A DNA stretch of 64,000 nucleotides from Pannonibacter tanglangensis (GCF_009915685.1 NZ_JAABLP010000001.1), one strand, 5' to 3'; numbered from the stretch's first letter, positions 22,591 through 30,510 are shown. Translations and numbers: made by a program. The notes: generated from the letters alone by a model not told the origin.

Positions 22591-22848
22591 ATGCAGACAG
22601 TCTTCTTGCTGATGGCACAGTACGAGGGCCGTGCGATCGTTCCGGCGGAGCTGATCGTGCGCGACTACTTCACTCACCTGACCCGCGACACGTTTCTGCG
22701 CCGGGTCGCGGAAGGCAAGATCGAGCTGCCGCTGGTCCGCATGGACAGCTCGCAGAAGTCAGCCTGTGGCGTCCACGTGGCGGATCTTGCCGCCTATCTG
22801 GACCGACGACGATCACAGGCAAAGCGCGAACAGGGACTGCAAAACTGA
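22591..22848 (+). CDS. PrtN-like (pyocin activator family) regulator
   Basis: An 85-residue protein matching the PrtN family across its length: TVFLLMAQYEGRAIVPAELI, RDYFTHLTRDTFLRRV, then LPLVRMDSSQKSACGVHVAD. The family fold is a small MerR/excisionase-like DNA-binding protein. In prophages such genes often lie at the attachment end next to an integrase, where an excisionase-like role is plausible; here it is the last phage gene before the junction, followed by a terminator and direct repeats. Confidence 0.85.
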   Translation: MQTVFLLMAQYEGRAIVPAELIVRDYFTHLTRDTFLRRVAEGKIELPLVRMDSSQKSACGVHVADLAAYLDRRRSQAKREQGLQN

Positions 22849-22876
22849 GGGCTCCGAATGGAGCCCTTTCCTTTTT
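22849..22876 (+). terminator. Terminator of the rightward phage operon
   Basis: GGGCTCC (22849-22855), loop GAAT, GGAGCCC (22860-22866), then TTTCCTTTTT. The stem starts immediately after the PrtN-like stop codon. It should stop phage transcription before the host junction. Confidence 0.9.
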
Positions 22877-22890
22877 CCGCCACCGGCTTC

Positions 22891-22910
22891 AGTACGCCAA
22901 AAGTACGCCA
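22891..22910. repeat. Direct repeats AGTACGCCA near the attachment site
   Basis: Two copies of AGTACGCCA at 22891-22899 and 22902-22910 are 11 bp apart, about one helical turn, roughly 55-75 bp inside the phage end. Their spacing and position resemble arm-type integrase or excisionase sites. A perfect AT-rich palindrome, TCTAAAT-AAA-ATTTAGA, follows at 22941-22957. Confidence 0.5.
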
Positions 22911-22952
22911 GAACATTCGTGGACCGATTAGCGCTTTGTTTCTAAATAAAAT

Positions 22953-23138
22953 TTAGAACTGGTCCGTCCAGTCCATCATGGGTGCGACGGCGAAGACGGG
23001 AGCCTTGTAAAGCTTGTCCTGCTGCAGGGTCTCAGTCCCGAAAGACACGTTCATCTCCGTCTCGCTGCCGCCGTCGGTCTGCCGCATCGGCATGCGAGGA
23101 CGGCCGGAGCCATCCCCAGGCGCGGCGGCGACCTTCAT
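22953..23138 (-). pseudogene. dusA: 5' fragment of dusA (tRNA-dihydrouridine synthase A), cut by the prophage
   Basis: The fragment ends KLYKAPVFAVAPMMDWTDQF and stop. FAVAPMMDWTD is the FMN/substrate-loop start of DusA, which reduces U20/U20a in tRNA. ATG 23138 has AAGGAG ten bases upstream and would give 61 residues; ATG 23054 (33 residues) is the alternative and fits usual DusA length better. The true 3' part should be at the other prophage end, perhaps expressed from a phage-supplied start, as reported for other dusA-integrated elements. 23139-23256 is the remaining upstream spacer with no gene seen. Confidence 0.8.
22958..22990. other. Prophage attachment junction in dusA
   Basis: On the minus strand, codons for FAVAPMMDWTD, the conserved start of DusA, are intact up to about 22962 and are followed by unrelated phage sequence giving QF and a stop. 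Normal DusA continues with an RHCR- or RHxR-like segment. The att core therefore lies within roughly 22962-22990. The 5' end of dusA is a documented target of a family of tyrosine integrases. The matching att copy, the rest of dusA and the integrase must be beyond the left edge. Confidence 0.82.
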
Positions 23139-23256
23139 GGGAAGGCGGCTCCTTATCACGAGACGCAGGCAAGTTACAGGGTGTAGGGCCAGCCAAATGC
23201 AGCCCGAGACCCGGCGCCCGTGCAAGGCAGGGCTGCACAGGCGCCAGGTCTGAGCG

Positions 23257-24090
23257 TCAGCGGAGCTGCAAACGCTGCACCACCTCGGCATGAACCTCGC
23301 TCGAGACCGCGGCGACCAGCGGGCCCTTCGGGACGTGGGCACCGCGATACGGCGAACCGTCGGCCAGCCGCGCAACGCCGCCGGCTTCCTCCACCGCCAG
23401 GGCGCCGGCGATGTGATCCCAGGGCTGCAGGCTGGCGCTGAGGTTGAAGTCGACGCGGCCCTGCGCCAGCAGCCGGTATTCGTGGCAGGAGCAGCGCAGC
23501 GACGTCGCCCGGCCGAGCTCAGCCATGCCAGCTGCAATCCGCGGCCGGTCTTGCTTTGGAAATAGGAACAGCGGCACGAAGCCGGCAACGCCCTGCTCCG
23601 CCGGGCCGGGCTCTACCGACAGCCGTTCCGGCTCGCTGCCCGGCCGGGCAAAGAACGCTCCTGCCCCACGCTCGGCCATGACCCAGTCATCGCCGAGCGG
23701 ATCATAAAGCAGGCCGAACACCGGCTCGCCGCGCCTGAGCACCGCGATGATGACGCCGAACACCGCGAGGCCATTGGCGAAGTTCCAGGTGCCGTCGACC
23801 GGATCACAGACGATCGCAAGCTCCGCCTGCGGCAACGCCTCCAGCAGGCTCCGGTCGGCGGAGACCGCCTCCTCGCCAAGGAACAGGGCCTGCGGCATCA
23901 GGCGCGCGCAGGCAACGCGCAGGCGCTCTTCCATCTGCCGGTCCGCTTCGGTCACGAGGTCATCCGGCGCGGACTTGGCGCTGACCATGTCGGAGGACAG
24001 CCTGCGGAAGCGCGGCAGGATTTCCTCTGCCGCGCCGGCGCGCACCTCGTCAATGAGCCAGTCCCAGATCTTGGGCGAAGGTGTCGTCAT
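23257..24090 (-). CDS. Inositol monophosphatase family phosphatase
   Basis: A 277-residue Mg-dependent, Li-sensitive-type phosphatase fold. Metal ligands are in GEEAV (Glu73/Glu74), DPVDGT (Asp96, Asp99) and WDHIAGALAVEEAGG near residue 227. The family dephosphorylates inositol phosphates, glycerol phosphates, 3'-phosphonucleotides or histidinol phosphate, and sequence alone does not fix the substrate. It overlaps the phosphodiesterase gene by 4 bases and ends the ugp-type operon, so its substrate is probably a product of that pathway, such as inositol phosphate or glycerol phosphate. Confidence 0.88.
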   Translation of the reverse strand: MTTPSPKIWDWLIDEVRAGAAEEILPRFRRLSSDMVSAKSAPDDLVTEADRQMEERLRVACARLMPQALFLGEEAVSADRSLLEALPQAELAIVCDPVDGTWNFANGLAVFGVIIAVLRRGEPVFGLLYDPLGDDWVMAERGAGAFFARPGSEPERLSVEPGPAEQGVAGFVPLFLFPKQDRPRIAAGMAELGRATSLRCSCHEYRLLAQGRVDFNLSASLQPWDHIAGALAVEEAGGVARLADGSPYRGAHVPKGPLVAAVSSEVHAEVVQRLQLR

Positions 24091-24926
24091 GCCGCCTCCC
24101 CTTGCCGGTTGATCCAGCGCGCCAGGTGGTCCGGAATGTCGGTCTGGAACACGGACACCCCGGCCTCCACCAGTACACCCCAGATGGCATCCGGGTCCTC
24201 AAGCGCCAGGCTGTCGCGGAAGCCGGCCGAAGCGACCGGATCCAGCGTGTTCACCCAGACCGAGGTGCCCCCGGCGTTGAGCACACCGGCTGCCTGACGC
24301 AGCGTGTCGAGGCTGTCGTATTTCACCTCCGTGATCACCGCGCCGCTCTCCAGCACGCGGGCGGCATCGTCAGCCCAGGTATCGGCCTTCAGGCGCAGCA
24401 TCGGCATCACCATGACGCCCGTCGTCGCCTCGATATGGCGCAGCCGGGCCAGGTCCTCGGCCGTGGCGAGCGGGAACTTCACGTTGACGCGCTCAGCCGC
24501 GCCGCAGTCCGCTGCCATCCGGGCCACGGTTTCCATCAGACTGGCATGCTTGACGTCGAGATCGAGATAGCCGCGCCCGTCGGCCAGCGCCAGAACCTGC
24601 GCCAGCGTCGGCACCGGCTCCTGCGACACCGGCGCGTCCGCGCCCCCGTCCCCCTCACGCAGGCGCAGCCCGGCGAGTGTTGCCATGGTTTGGTCGGCAG
24701 CGACCCCGGACTGGCCGGTCATGCGGTCCAGCGTGTCGTCATGCATCAGGAACAGGATCCCGTCGGCGCTCTCCTGGATGTCGATCTCGACAATCTGATG
24801 CCCGGCGTCATAGGCGCGGCGGATCGCCAGCAGGCTGTTCTCGGGACCGACGGTCCAGGCCCCGCGATGGGCCACGATCAGCGGCTTGCGATTCTTGCGG
24901 GCAACGAAGTCACGGTAACTCAACAA
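24087..24926 (-). CDS. ugpQ: Glycerophosphodiester phosphodiesterase (UgpQ-like)
   Basis: A 279-residue cytoplasmic GDPD. I choose TTG 24926, preceded by AAAGGA with a 7-base spacer; an upstream ATG would lie deep in the ATPase gene. Family motifs are VAHRGAW and GPENSLLAIRRAY, the metal-binding EIDIQESADG and HDDTLDR with the second catalytic His, and KYDSLDTL later. It releases sn-glycerol-3-phosphate and an alcohol from glycerophosphodiesters such as glycerophosphocholine or glycerophosphoinositol. It follows the transporter ATPase by 16 bases in the operon. Confidence 0.92.
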   Translation of the reverse strand: MLSYRDFVARKNRKPLIVAHRGAWTVGPENSLLAIRRAYDAGHQIVEIDIQESADGILFLMHDDTLDRMTGQSGVAADQTMATLAGLRLREGDGGADAPVSQEPVPTLAQVLALADGRGYLDLDVKHASLMETVARMAADCGAAERVNVKFPLATAEDLARLRHIEATTGVMVMPMLRLKADTWADDAARVLESGAVITEVKYDSLDTLRQAAGVLNAGGTSVWVNTLDPVASAGFRDSLALEDPDAIWGVLVEAGVSVFQTDIPDHLARWINRQGEAA

Positions 24927-24942
24927 GGACGTTTCCTTTCGA

Positions 24943-25992
24943 TCAGGAGACAAGGCGAATGCCGGTTTCGGCGTCGAACAGGTGCAGGGCACCATCGGGA
25001 ATGCCGAGACCGGCCTCGGCGGGAACCGGCCGTCCGGCCGGAGACTGCACGGCGACCGTCTGGCCGTCGGCAAGGCGGAAGACCTGCACGACATGCGAGC
25101 CGAGGTCCTCGCGGTGCAACGGAACGAGTGGCGCACCGCCGCCGTCCAGAACCGCCGCCTCAGGACGCACACCGGCCAGCACCTGCCCCTGATGCGCCGA
25201 GGCGACCAGCGGCGATCCATCACCAAGCCGCAGCCAGGTGCCGTCGCCCGTGGCCGCGATGAGGCTCATGGGCGGATGGCCGATGAAGCTGGCGACGAAG
25301 CGCGTGGCCGGGCGGTGGTAGATGTCAGCCGGGGTTCCGATCTGCTCGACCCGGCCAGCGTTCATGACGACGATCTGGTCGGCCAGTGTCAGCGCTTCGG
25401 CCTGGTCGTGGGTCACGAAGACCGTCGTCGCGCCGATGCGGCGGTGAAGGTCGGCGAGTTCCGCCCGGGTTTCATGGCGCAGCAGCGCGTCAAGGTTCGA
25501 CAGCGGCTCGTCAAACAGCATCACCTGCGGCGCGCGCACGATGGCGCGGGCAATCGCCACGCGCTGGCGCTGCCCGCCCGACAGTTCCGAAGGGCGGCGG
25601 GCCAGATAGTCGCCGAGGCCGACGACACGGGCGGCCTCCGCAATCCGGGCCATGCGTTCACGGCGCGGCACACCGGCGACTTTCAGCGGATAGCCGATGT
25701 TGTCGCCCGCGGTCATGTGCGGATAGAGCGCATAGGACTGGAACACCATGGCGCAGCCCCGCGCGCGCGGCGGCAGGTCCTGCACTTTCCGTCCGCCGAT
25801 CTCGATCTCCCCGCCGGAGACTGCTTCCAGCCCGGCAATGAGGTTCAGCAGAGTGGACTTGCCGCAACCGGACGGCCCCAGGATCACGGTGAAAGCGCCA
25901 GCGGTGAATGTCAGGTCGAGCGGGGGCAGCACCTCGGTCGTGCCAAAGCGCTTGGCAACGCCTTTCAGCGCGATTTCAGCGGCTTGTGTCAT
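24943..25992 (-). CDS. ugpC: ABC transporter ATP-binding protein, UgpC/MalK type
   Basis: A 349-residue importer ATPase from ATG 25992 (MTQAAEIALKGVAKRFG). It has Walker A GPSGCGKST, Q-loop VFQSYALYPHM, signature LSGGQRQRVA, Walker B VMLFDEP and the H-loop VTHD, then a C-terminal OB-type regulatory domain (about 240-349) as in MalK/UgpC. It energises the two permeases encoded just upstream, with one base between the permease stop and this start. The group ugpBAEC plus a phosphodiesterase indicates uptake of glycerol-3-phosphate or its diesters. Confidence 0.92.
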   Translation of the reverse strand: MTQAAEIALKGVAKRFGTTEVLPPLDLTFTAGAFTVILGPSGCGKSTLLNLIAGLEAVSGGEIEIGGRKVQDLPPRARGCAMVFQSYALYPHMTAGDNIGYPLKVAGVPRRERMARIAEAARVVGLGDYLARRPSELSGGQRQRVAIARAIVRAPQVMLFDEPLSNLDALLRHETRAELADLHRRIGATTVFVTHDQAEALTLADQIVVMNAGRVEQIGTPADIYHRPATRFVASFIGHPPMSLIAATGDGTWLRLGDGSPLVASAHQGQVLAGVRPEAAVLDGGGAPLVPLHREDLGSHVVQVFRLADGQTVAVQSPAGRPVPAEAGLGIPDGALHLFDAETGIRLVS

Positions 25993-25993
25993 G

Positions 25994-26881
25994 TCATTTC
26001 TCCGAGAGGGCGTAGCCGCGCACGATGAAGCGCTGCAGTAGGGCAACCATGGCCAGCGGGATGGTCGAGACGACGAGGGCACCGGCCATGATCAGCGGAT
26101 AGTCCGGCACCGCCCCCGGCATGTCGTTGGCCAGCCGGGACAGGCCGACCACGGCCGTCTGCATGTCCGGCCGCGAGGCAGCCACCAGCGGCCACAGGTA
26201 TTGGGTCCAGCCGCCGAGGAACATCATGATGAACAGGGCGATGAGCGGCGCGCGCGACAGCGGCAGCAGGATGTCGAGCGCAAAGCGGACCGGCCCTGCC
26301 CCGTCCATCACGGCGGCCCTTGGCAGGTCGCGCGGCATCGCCAGGAACGCCTGACGGAACAGGAAGGTGCCGGTGCCATGTGCCACCAGCGGGGCGGCGA
26401 GCCCGAACCAGGTGTCCAGCACCGAGAGCCGCATCAGCGGCCCGATGCCGAACAGGTCCAGCACGAGGTTCACCGGCATGCCGACATCGGCGGCGACCTG
26501 ATAGGTGGTGATCACCCGCAGGTCGAGCGGCAGCATGATGGTGACCAGCGTCAGGGCAAACAGCGCCCCGCCCCAGCGGATCTGGAAGAATACGATCGCC
26601 AGCGCGGTCATGAAGGCGAAGAGGCACTTCAGCGTCGCGACCACCATGGCCGCGACGAAGGAATTGACCAGCTGGCCGGGGAGTGCCGTCTCCTCGAACA
26701 CGCGGGCGATGTTGGCGAGGAGCTGATCGCCCGGCAGCCAGCTCAGGCCACCGGTCAGCACGGTTTCATAGGCCTGCGTGGCCGTGACGAGCGCGACGAC
26801 GAGGGGCAGCAGCACGAACCCCATGCCCAGCGCCAGAATGAGACCGGCGACGCGGTCGATGCTCTTGGTGTTCTCGACCAT
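25994..26881 (-). CDS. ugpE: ABC transporter permease, UgpE type
   Basis: A 295-residue permease with six predicted membrane helices and the EAA-type loop near the C-terminal third (LPRAAVMDGAGPVRFALDIL), which docks with the ATPase. The N-terminal helix begins RVAGLILALGMGFVLLPLVV. It pairs with the UgpA-type permease upstream (one base between stop and start). Inner-membrane location. Confidence 0.9.
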   Translation of the reverse strand: MVENTKSIDRVAGLILALGMGFVLLPLVVALVTATQAYETVLTGGLSWLPGDQLLANIARVFEETALPGQLVNSFVAAMVVATLKCLFAFMTALAIVFFQIRWGGALFALTLVTIMLPLDLRVITTYQVAADVGMPVNLVLDLFGIGPLMRLSVLDTWFGLAAPLVAHGTGTFLFRQAFLAMPRDLPRAAVMDGAGPVRFALDILLPLSRAPLIALFIMMFLGGWTQYLWPLVAASRPDMQTAVVGLSRLANDMPGAVPDYPLIMAGALVVSTIPLAMVALLQRFIVRGYALSEK

Positions 26882-26882
26882 G

Positions 26883-27764
26883 TCAGCGCTCGTATCTCAC
26901 GCGGCGTTCCAGAACGAGGAACTGGAAGGCCGTCAGCATCAGGACAAAGATCATCAGCAGCGCCGTCTGGGTCGCAGCACCCGACAGGTCATAGCCACGG
27001 AAGCCGTCCACGTAGATTTTATACACAAGAAGTGTAGTAGACCCACCCGGGCCACCCTCGGTCATCGAGTCAATCAGGCCAAAGGCACCGGTGACGCTTT
27101 CGGTGAATTCGAGGGCGAAGGTCAGGAACAGCTGCGGCGCGATCAGCGGCAGCTGGACGTCGCGCACCCGGCGCCACGGCCCTGCCCCATCGAGCGCGGC
27201 CGCCCGGTGCAGCACCTGCGGCACTGCCTGGAGGCCGGAGAGCAGCACGACGAAGTTGAACGGGATCCCGCCCCAGACATGGGCCACGACAATCATCGTG
27301 AAGGCGTCCGCCCCGTCGATGCGCGGGTTCCAGATCCCCGGAAGCATGGCATTGAGCGGCGCCAGCAGGCCCAGGAACGGGTTGAAGATGAAGACGAACA
27401 CAAGTCCGATCGAGGCCCCGGCCACGCCCTTGGGCCAGACGAGGATGTTGCGCGCCGGCTGGCTCAGCCGGATATGCCGGTCGGCGGCGAGCGCCAGGAT
27501 CAACGGAATGACGATGGCCAGGGTCGAGCCGATCACCATGAAGACAAAGGTCAGGCGCAGCGAACGCCAGAACTCCGGATCGGCCAGAACTCTTGCGTAG
27601 TTCTGCAGGCCAACGAACTCCGATCCCCCGCCGAACGGACGCTCCAGCGTGAAGGACCAGTAGAAGGCGAGATAGACCGGCAGATAGAAGAACAGCGCGA
27701 TCAGCAGCGTCTGCGGCAGCACAAGCGCAAAGGCCAGCCAGCGCTGGGGAAACAGGGCGAGCAT
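26883..27764 (-). CDS. ugpA: ABC transporter permease, UgpA type
   Basis: A 293-residue six-helix permease. ATG 27764 follows GGAAGGA; a TTG one codon earlier is possible. The EAA loop is VLHRAAALDGAGPWRRVRDV and the MalF/UgpA-type end TEGGPGGSTTLLVYKIYVDG is present. Near 27020-27045 the codons for TTLLVYK are strikingly A/T-rich for this genome and form ACAC-N5-GTGT (see findings). It lies after a hairpin that separates it from ugpB. Confidence 0.9.
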   Translation of the reverse strand: MLALFPQRWLAFALVLPQTLLIALFFYLPVYLAFYWSFTLERPFGGGSEFVGLQNYARVLADPEFWRSLRLTFVFMVIGSTLAIVIPLILALAADRHIRLSQPARNILVWPKGVAGASIGLVFVFIFNPFLGLLAPLNAMLPGIWNPRIDGADAFTMIVVAHVWGGIPFNFVVLLSGLQAVPQVLHRAAALDGAGPWRRVRDVQLPLIAPQLFLTFALEFTESVTGAFGLIDSMTEGGPGGSTTLLVYKIYVDGFRGYDLSGAATQTALLMIFVLMLTAFQFLVLERRVRYER

Positions 27765-27784
27765 CAAGGATCCTTCCGGGAAAA

Positions 27785-27821
27785 GGCCCAGCCCCTGACG
27801 CGCATGGCCAGGGGCTGGGCC
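27785..27821 (-). terminator. Attenuating hairpin between ugpB and ugpA
   Basis: A perfect 13-bp stem GGCCCAGCCCCTG (27785-27797) pairs with CAGGGGCTGGGCC (27809-27821), loop 11 bases, and on the minus strand it is followed by TTTT. Hairpins between binding-protein and permease genes stabilise the upstream mRNA and reduce read-through, so the binding protein is made in excess. Confidence 0.88.
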
Positions 27822-27828
27822 GCTCTGC

Positions 27829-29139
27829 TTACGGCAGGGTCACGCCGGCATAGGTCGCCTGGAAGCGGCGCAGCAGCTCGTCACCGCGGGTCTTGGCGCT
27901 GTCGAGCGCGGCCTGCATCGGCTTCTCGCCGTTGAAGGCCTTCTGCGTCTCTTCCATGAAGATGTCGCGGAACTGGACGAAGAAGCCGAGCCGGATGCCG
28001 CGGCTGTACTCGTTGCCGGCCACGTCCATCGAGCCGACGCCCAGCTCTGCCACCGCAAAGGCCGGATCCAAGGCCCGGTCGGTCGTCTTGATCAGGTCCA
28101 GCGCGGCCTGGGTCACCGGCACGTAGCCGGTCGCCTTGACGAACTCGAGCTGCGGGGCCGGGTCGCGCAGGAAATCGAGGAAGGCGCGCGCAGCCTTGAT
28201 CTGGTCCTCGCCATGCCCCTTCATCACATAGATGGAGGCACCGCCAACCAGCGTGTTGCGCCGCTCGACGCCCTCGTACATCGGCGCCAGACCCACCATC
28301 AGCTTGTCGCCGAGCGCGGCGAGATGGCTGGAGTAGCCGCCCGTCGAGTTTTCGATCATGGCGCATTCGCCAGCGTTGAAGGCATCGGCGAACTTGCCGG
28401 CGCGCGTGTCGGCCGCCAGACGGACGAGCCCGTCCTTGCGCCAGCCGGCAAGGTTTTCCATGTGCTTGGCCGGCAGGCCGGCATTGAAGGCGTACTCCGC
28501 ATCAAGGCCACCGAAGCCGTTGCCCTTGGTGGCGACCGGTGCGCCGTGACGGGCCGCAAACTGCTCCAGCACGCGCCAGGGATGGCCGTCGGTAGCATAG
28601 GGGCAGGCATGGCCGGCATCGCGCAGCTTGGTGGCGACCTCGATCACGCCTTCCCAGGTGGTCGGCAGTTCGCTGACGCCAACCGAGGCGAGCGCCTCCC
28701 GGTTGCCGTAGAAGATCAGCGTCGAGGCATTGTAGGGCTGCGACCACAGCGCGCCCTTCGACGTCTCGTAATAGGAGCGCGCGCCGCCGATGTAGCTGTT
28801 CCAGTTGACGTCAGGCAGAACCTCGGAGACAGGAACCACGGCGTTCGACAGCAGCAGGTCGAGCGTGCCGGCATCGAAGAACTGGATCAGCACCGGATGG
28901 GTTTTTGAACGATAGGCGGCGATTGCCTTCTGCATGGCAACCTCATAGCCGCCCTGCCCGACGCAAGTGACCTTGTGCTCGCTCTGGGCGGCATTGAAGC
29001 TGGCGCAGTTGGCCTGGATTGCCTCTTCGATCTTGCCGGTATTGCCATACCAGAACTCGAAATTGGCGGCGTTGACCGGATTGGACAGGGCGGTGCAGGC
29101 CAGCGCGCACAGCGCGGCGGCAGTGGCTCGAACAGTCAT
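27829..29139 (-). CDS. ugpB: ABC transporter substrate-binding protein, UgpB-like
   Basis: A 436-residue periplasmic protein with a Sec signal peptide (about 1-24, ending PVNA-A). The mature part begins FEFWYGNTGKIEEAIQANCA, typical of UgpB, and has YNASTLIFYGNREAL and SIYVMKG segments of the extracellular solute-binding family 1. It should capture sn-glycerol-3-phosphate or glycerophosphodiesters; exact ligand unproven. GAGGAG precedes the ATG. It is the first gene of the leftward operon, divergent from the ROK regulator. Confidence 0.9.
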   Translation of the reverse strand: MTVRATAAALCALACTALSNPVNAANFEFWYGNTGKIEEAIQANCASFNAAQSEHKVTCVGQGGYEVAMQKAIAAYRSKTHPVLIQFFDAGTLDLLLSNAVVPVSEVLPDVNWNSYIGGARSYYETSKGALWSQPYNASTLIFYGNREALASVGVSELPTTWEGVIEVATKLRDAGHACPYATDGHPWRVLEQFAARHGAPVATKGNGFGGLDAEYAFNAGLPAKHMENLAGWRKDGLVRLAADTRAGKFADAFNAGECAMIENSTGGYSSHLAALGDKLMVGLAPMYEGVERRNTLVGGASIYVMKGHGEDQIKAARAFLDFLRDPAPQLEFVKATGYVPVTQAALDLIKTTDRALDPAFAVAELGVGSMDVAGNEYSRGIRLGFFVQFRDIFMEETQKAFNGEKPMQAALDSAKTRGDELLRRFQATYAGVTLP

Positions 29140-29181
29140 GACGGCTCCTCATGGGGCGGTGGTGAAGGCAGGCGTATTACT

Positions 29182-29194
29182 ACACTTTGAGTGT
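29182..29194. promoter_or_regulatory. Palindromic operator between ugpB and the ROK gene
   Basis: ACACT-TTG-AGTGT, a perfect 13-bp palindrome in the 115-base divergent spacer (29140-29254), lies 43 bases upstream of the ugpB start. It is the best candidate site for the ROK regulator encoded next to it. A related ACAC-N5-GTGT occurs inside ugpA at about 27027-27039. Confidence 0.6.
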
Positions 29195-29254
29195 GACAAT
29201 GCCGTGACGCGGGACGCCTTTGCAGCCGGCCTGCCCTGTGCTTTAAATCCGGCC

Positions 29255-30409
29255 ATGACCTATGATCCCGTCTCCCTGATCTCGCCCCGGTTCCTGCGCT
29301 CGAGCGATCCGTGCGAGATTGTCTCGGACAACGAGCGCGCCCTCTTGCGCCTGGCGCGGGCCTATCCGGGTCATTCCCGCTCGGAGATCGCCGCACGCCT
29401 GCCGCTGGCGCAGCAGTCGGTGCACCGGATCATCGACGCTCTCGCCGAACGCGGCCTGATCCTGCTCGGCAGCCCGAGGCCCGGCACCGGCCGCGGCCAG
29501 CCGAGCCCGACCGTGTCCCTCAACCCGGATTTTGCCTGGACAGTGGGCCTGTCGATCAACACCGACCGTGCCGGCCTTTGCCTGATGCCCTTCGCCGGTC
29601 CGTCAGAAACAGTGTCGATCGACATCGGCGGCCAGGGACTTTCGGAAAGCCTCGACCGCATCCAGGACCGGCTCGCACAGCTCCTCGACCAGCGCGGTGT
29701 TGCCGCCGAAAAGATCCTGGGGCTCAGCCTTGGCATTGCCGGCTACCGCATCGAAGGCACAACCTACAACGCGCCGCTGCCCTTGCATGACTGGTCGTTG
29801 ATCGAGCTGGGGCCGCTGCTCGCACGGCGCTTCAATCTCCCGGTCTGGGTGGAAAACGGCGCCAGCACCGCCGCTGTCGGCGAGGCGATGCTGGGCGTCG
29901 GCCGCCATATCCAGAGTTTTGCCTATCTGTCGTTCAACTACGGCTTCGGCGGCGGACTGATCCTGAACGGCGAGCTCTATGCCGGCTCGAACGGCAATGC
30001 GGGCGAATTCAGCGGCATCGTCGATGTGGAGGGGGGCAAGCGGCGCCCGGCCCTGCAGCTGCTCATCGCCCGTCTCGAGGCTGAAGGCATGCATGTTCCG
30101 AGCCTGGAATGGCTGAGGCGCAACTTCCGCCCCGACTGGCCCGGCGTCGAGGCCTGGGTCGATGACGTCACGCCCTTCACCAACACGCTGCTCAATGCCA
30201 TCTGGTCGGTGATCGACCCGCAGGCCATCGTCTTCGGCGGTGAAGTGCCGCGCAAGCTCGCCGACATGCTGATCGAGCGCGTCACCTTCAACAACAGTCC
30301 GCGCTACGGCAACCGCCGCCGGACGCCCAAGCTCATCGTCTCGGACCTCGAAGGCGAACCCTCCGCCGTCGGCGCCGCCGCCCTGCCCTTCAAGACCTGC
30401 GTGTTCTGA
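29255..30409 (+). CDS. ROK family transcriptional regulator (NagC/XylR type)
   Basis: A 384-residue protein from ATG 29255. A winged HTH at about residues 28-75 (NERALLRLARAYPGHSRSEI, AQQSVHRIIDALAERGL) precedes a sugar-kinase-like ROK domain (LGLSLGIAGYRIEGTTYNAP, VENGASTAAVGEAMLG, FNYGFGGGLILNGELYAGSN). The usual zinc-binding Cys cluster of NagC-type ROK proteins is not evident. It is divergent from the ugpB operon and upstream of the second ABC operon, so it probably controls one or both according to an internal sugar or phosphate ligand. Confidence 0.9.
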   Translation: MTYDPVSLISPRFLRSSDPCEIVSDNERALLRLARAYPGHSRSEIAARLPLAQQSVHRIIDALAERGLILLGSPRPGTGRGQPSPTVSLNPDFAWTVGLSINTDRAGLCLMPFAGPSETVSIDIGGQGLSESLDRIQDRLAQLLDQRGVAAEKILGLSLGIAGYRIEGTTYNAPLPLHDWSLIELGPLLARRFNLPVWVENGASTAAVGEAMLGVGRHIQSFAYLSFNYGFGGGLILNGELYAGSNGNAGEFSGIVDVEGGKRRPALQLLIARLEAEGMHVPSLEWLRRNFRPDWPGVEAWVDDVTPFTNTLLNAIWSVIDPQAIVFGGEVPRKLADMLIERVTFNNSPRYGNRRRTPKLIVSDLEGEPSAVGAAALPFKTCVF

Positions 30410-30494
30410 CCGGGCAACACGCCCCATGACATCAAACCGTCTTGCAGCCGTCAACAAACTGACGCGGCCGGGAGGCTATGACCGCGACACGGAA

Positions 30495-30510
30495 TGCAAT
30501 CACATTTGCA
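30495..30510. promoter_or_regulatory. Possible operator before the second ABC operon
   Basis: TGCAA-N6-TTGCA lies 13 bases before the chosen start of the binding-protein gene, in an otherwise GC-rich 113-base spacer (30410-30522). Overlap with the leader suggests a repressor site, perhaps for the RpiR protein at the operon's end. No clear promoter hexamers can be fixed. Confidence 0.4.

Larger units (their letters stand above)
1..22985. mobile_element. Prophage (one end only), inserted in dusA
   Basis: Contiguous phage genes for packaging, tail, replication, lysogeny control and accessory functions run from the left edge to a junction inside the host dusA gene at about 22960-22985. The modules are terminase/portal/ClpP-like protease (left), primase and helicase (middle), a CI-type repressor with operators (about 15.2-15.9 kb) and a rightward accessory operon ending in a PrtN-like gene and a terminator. 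The capsid, most tail genes, lysis genes and integrase are not visible and must lie left of the window, so completeness cannot be judged. The boundary follows from loss of DusA homology after MDWTD. Confidence 0.93.

Noticed and set aside
22953..23588. A 211-codon minus-strand frame as one gene
   Set aside because: Its upstream half is antisense/out-of-frame to the inositol-monophosphatase gene; only the last part is the dusA 5' fragment.
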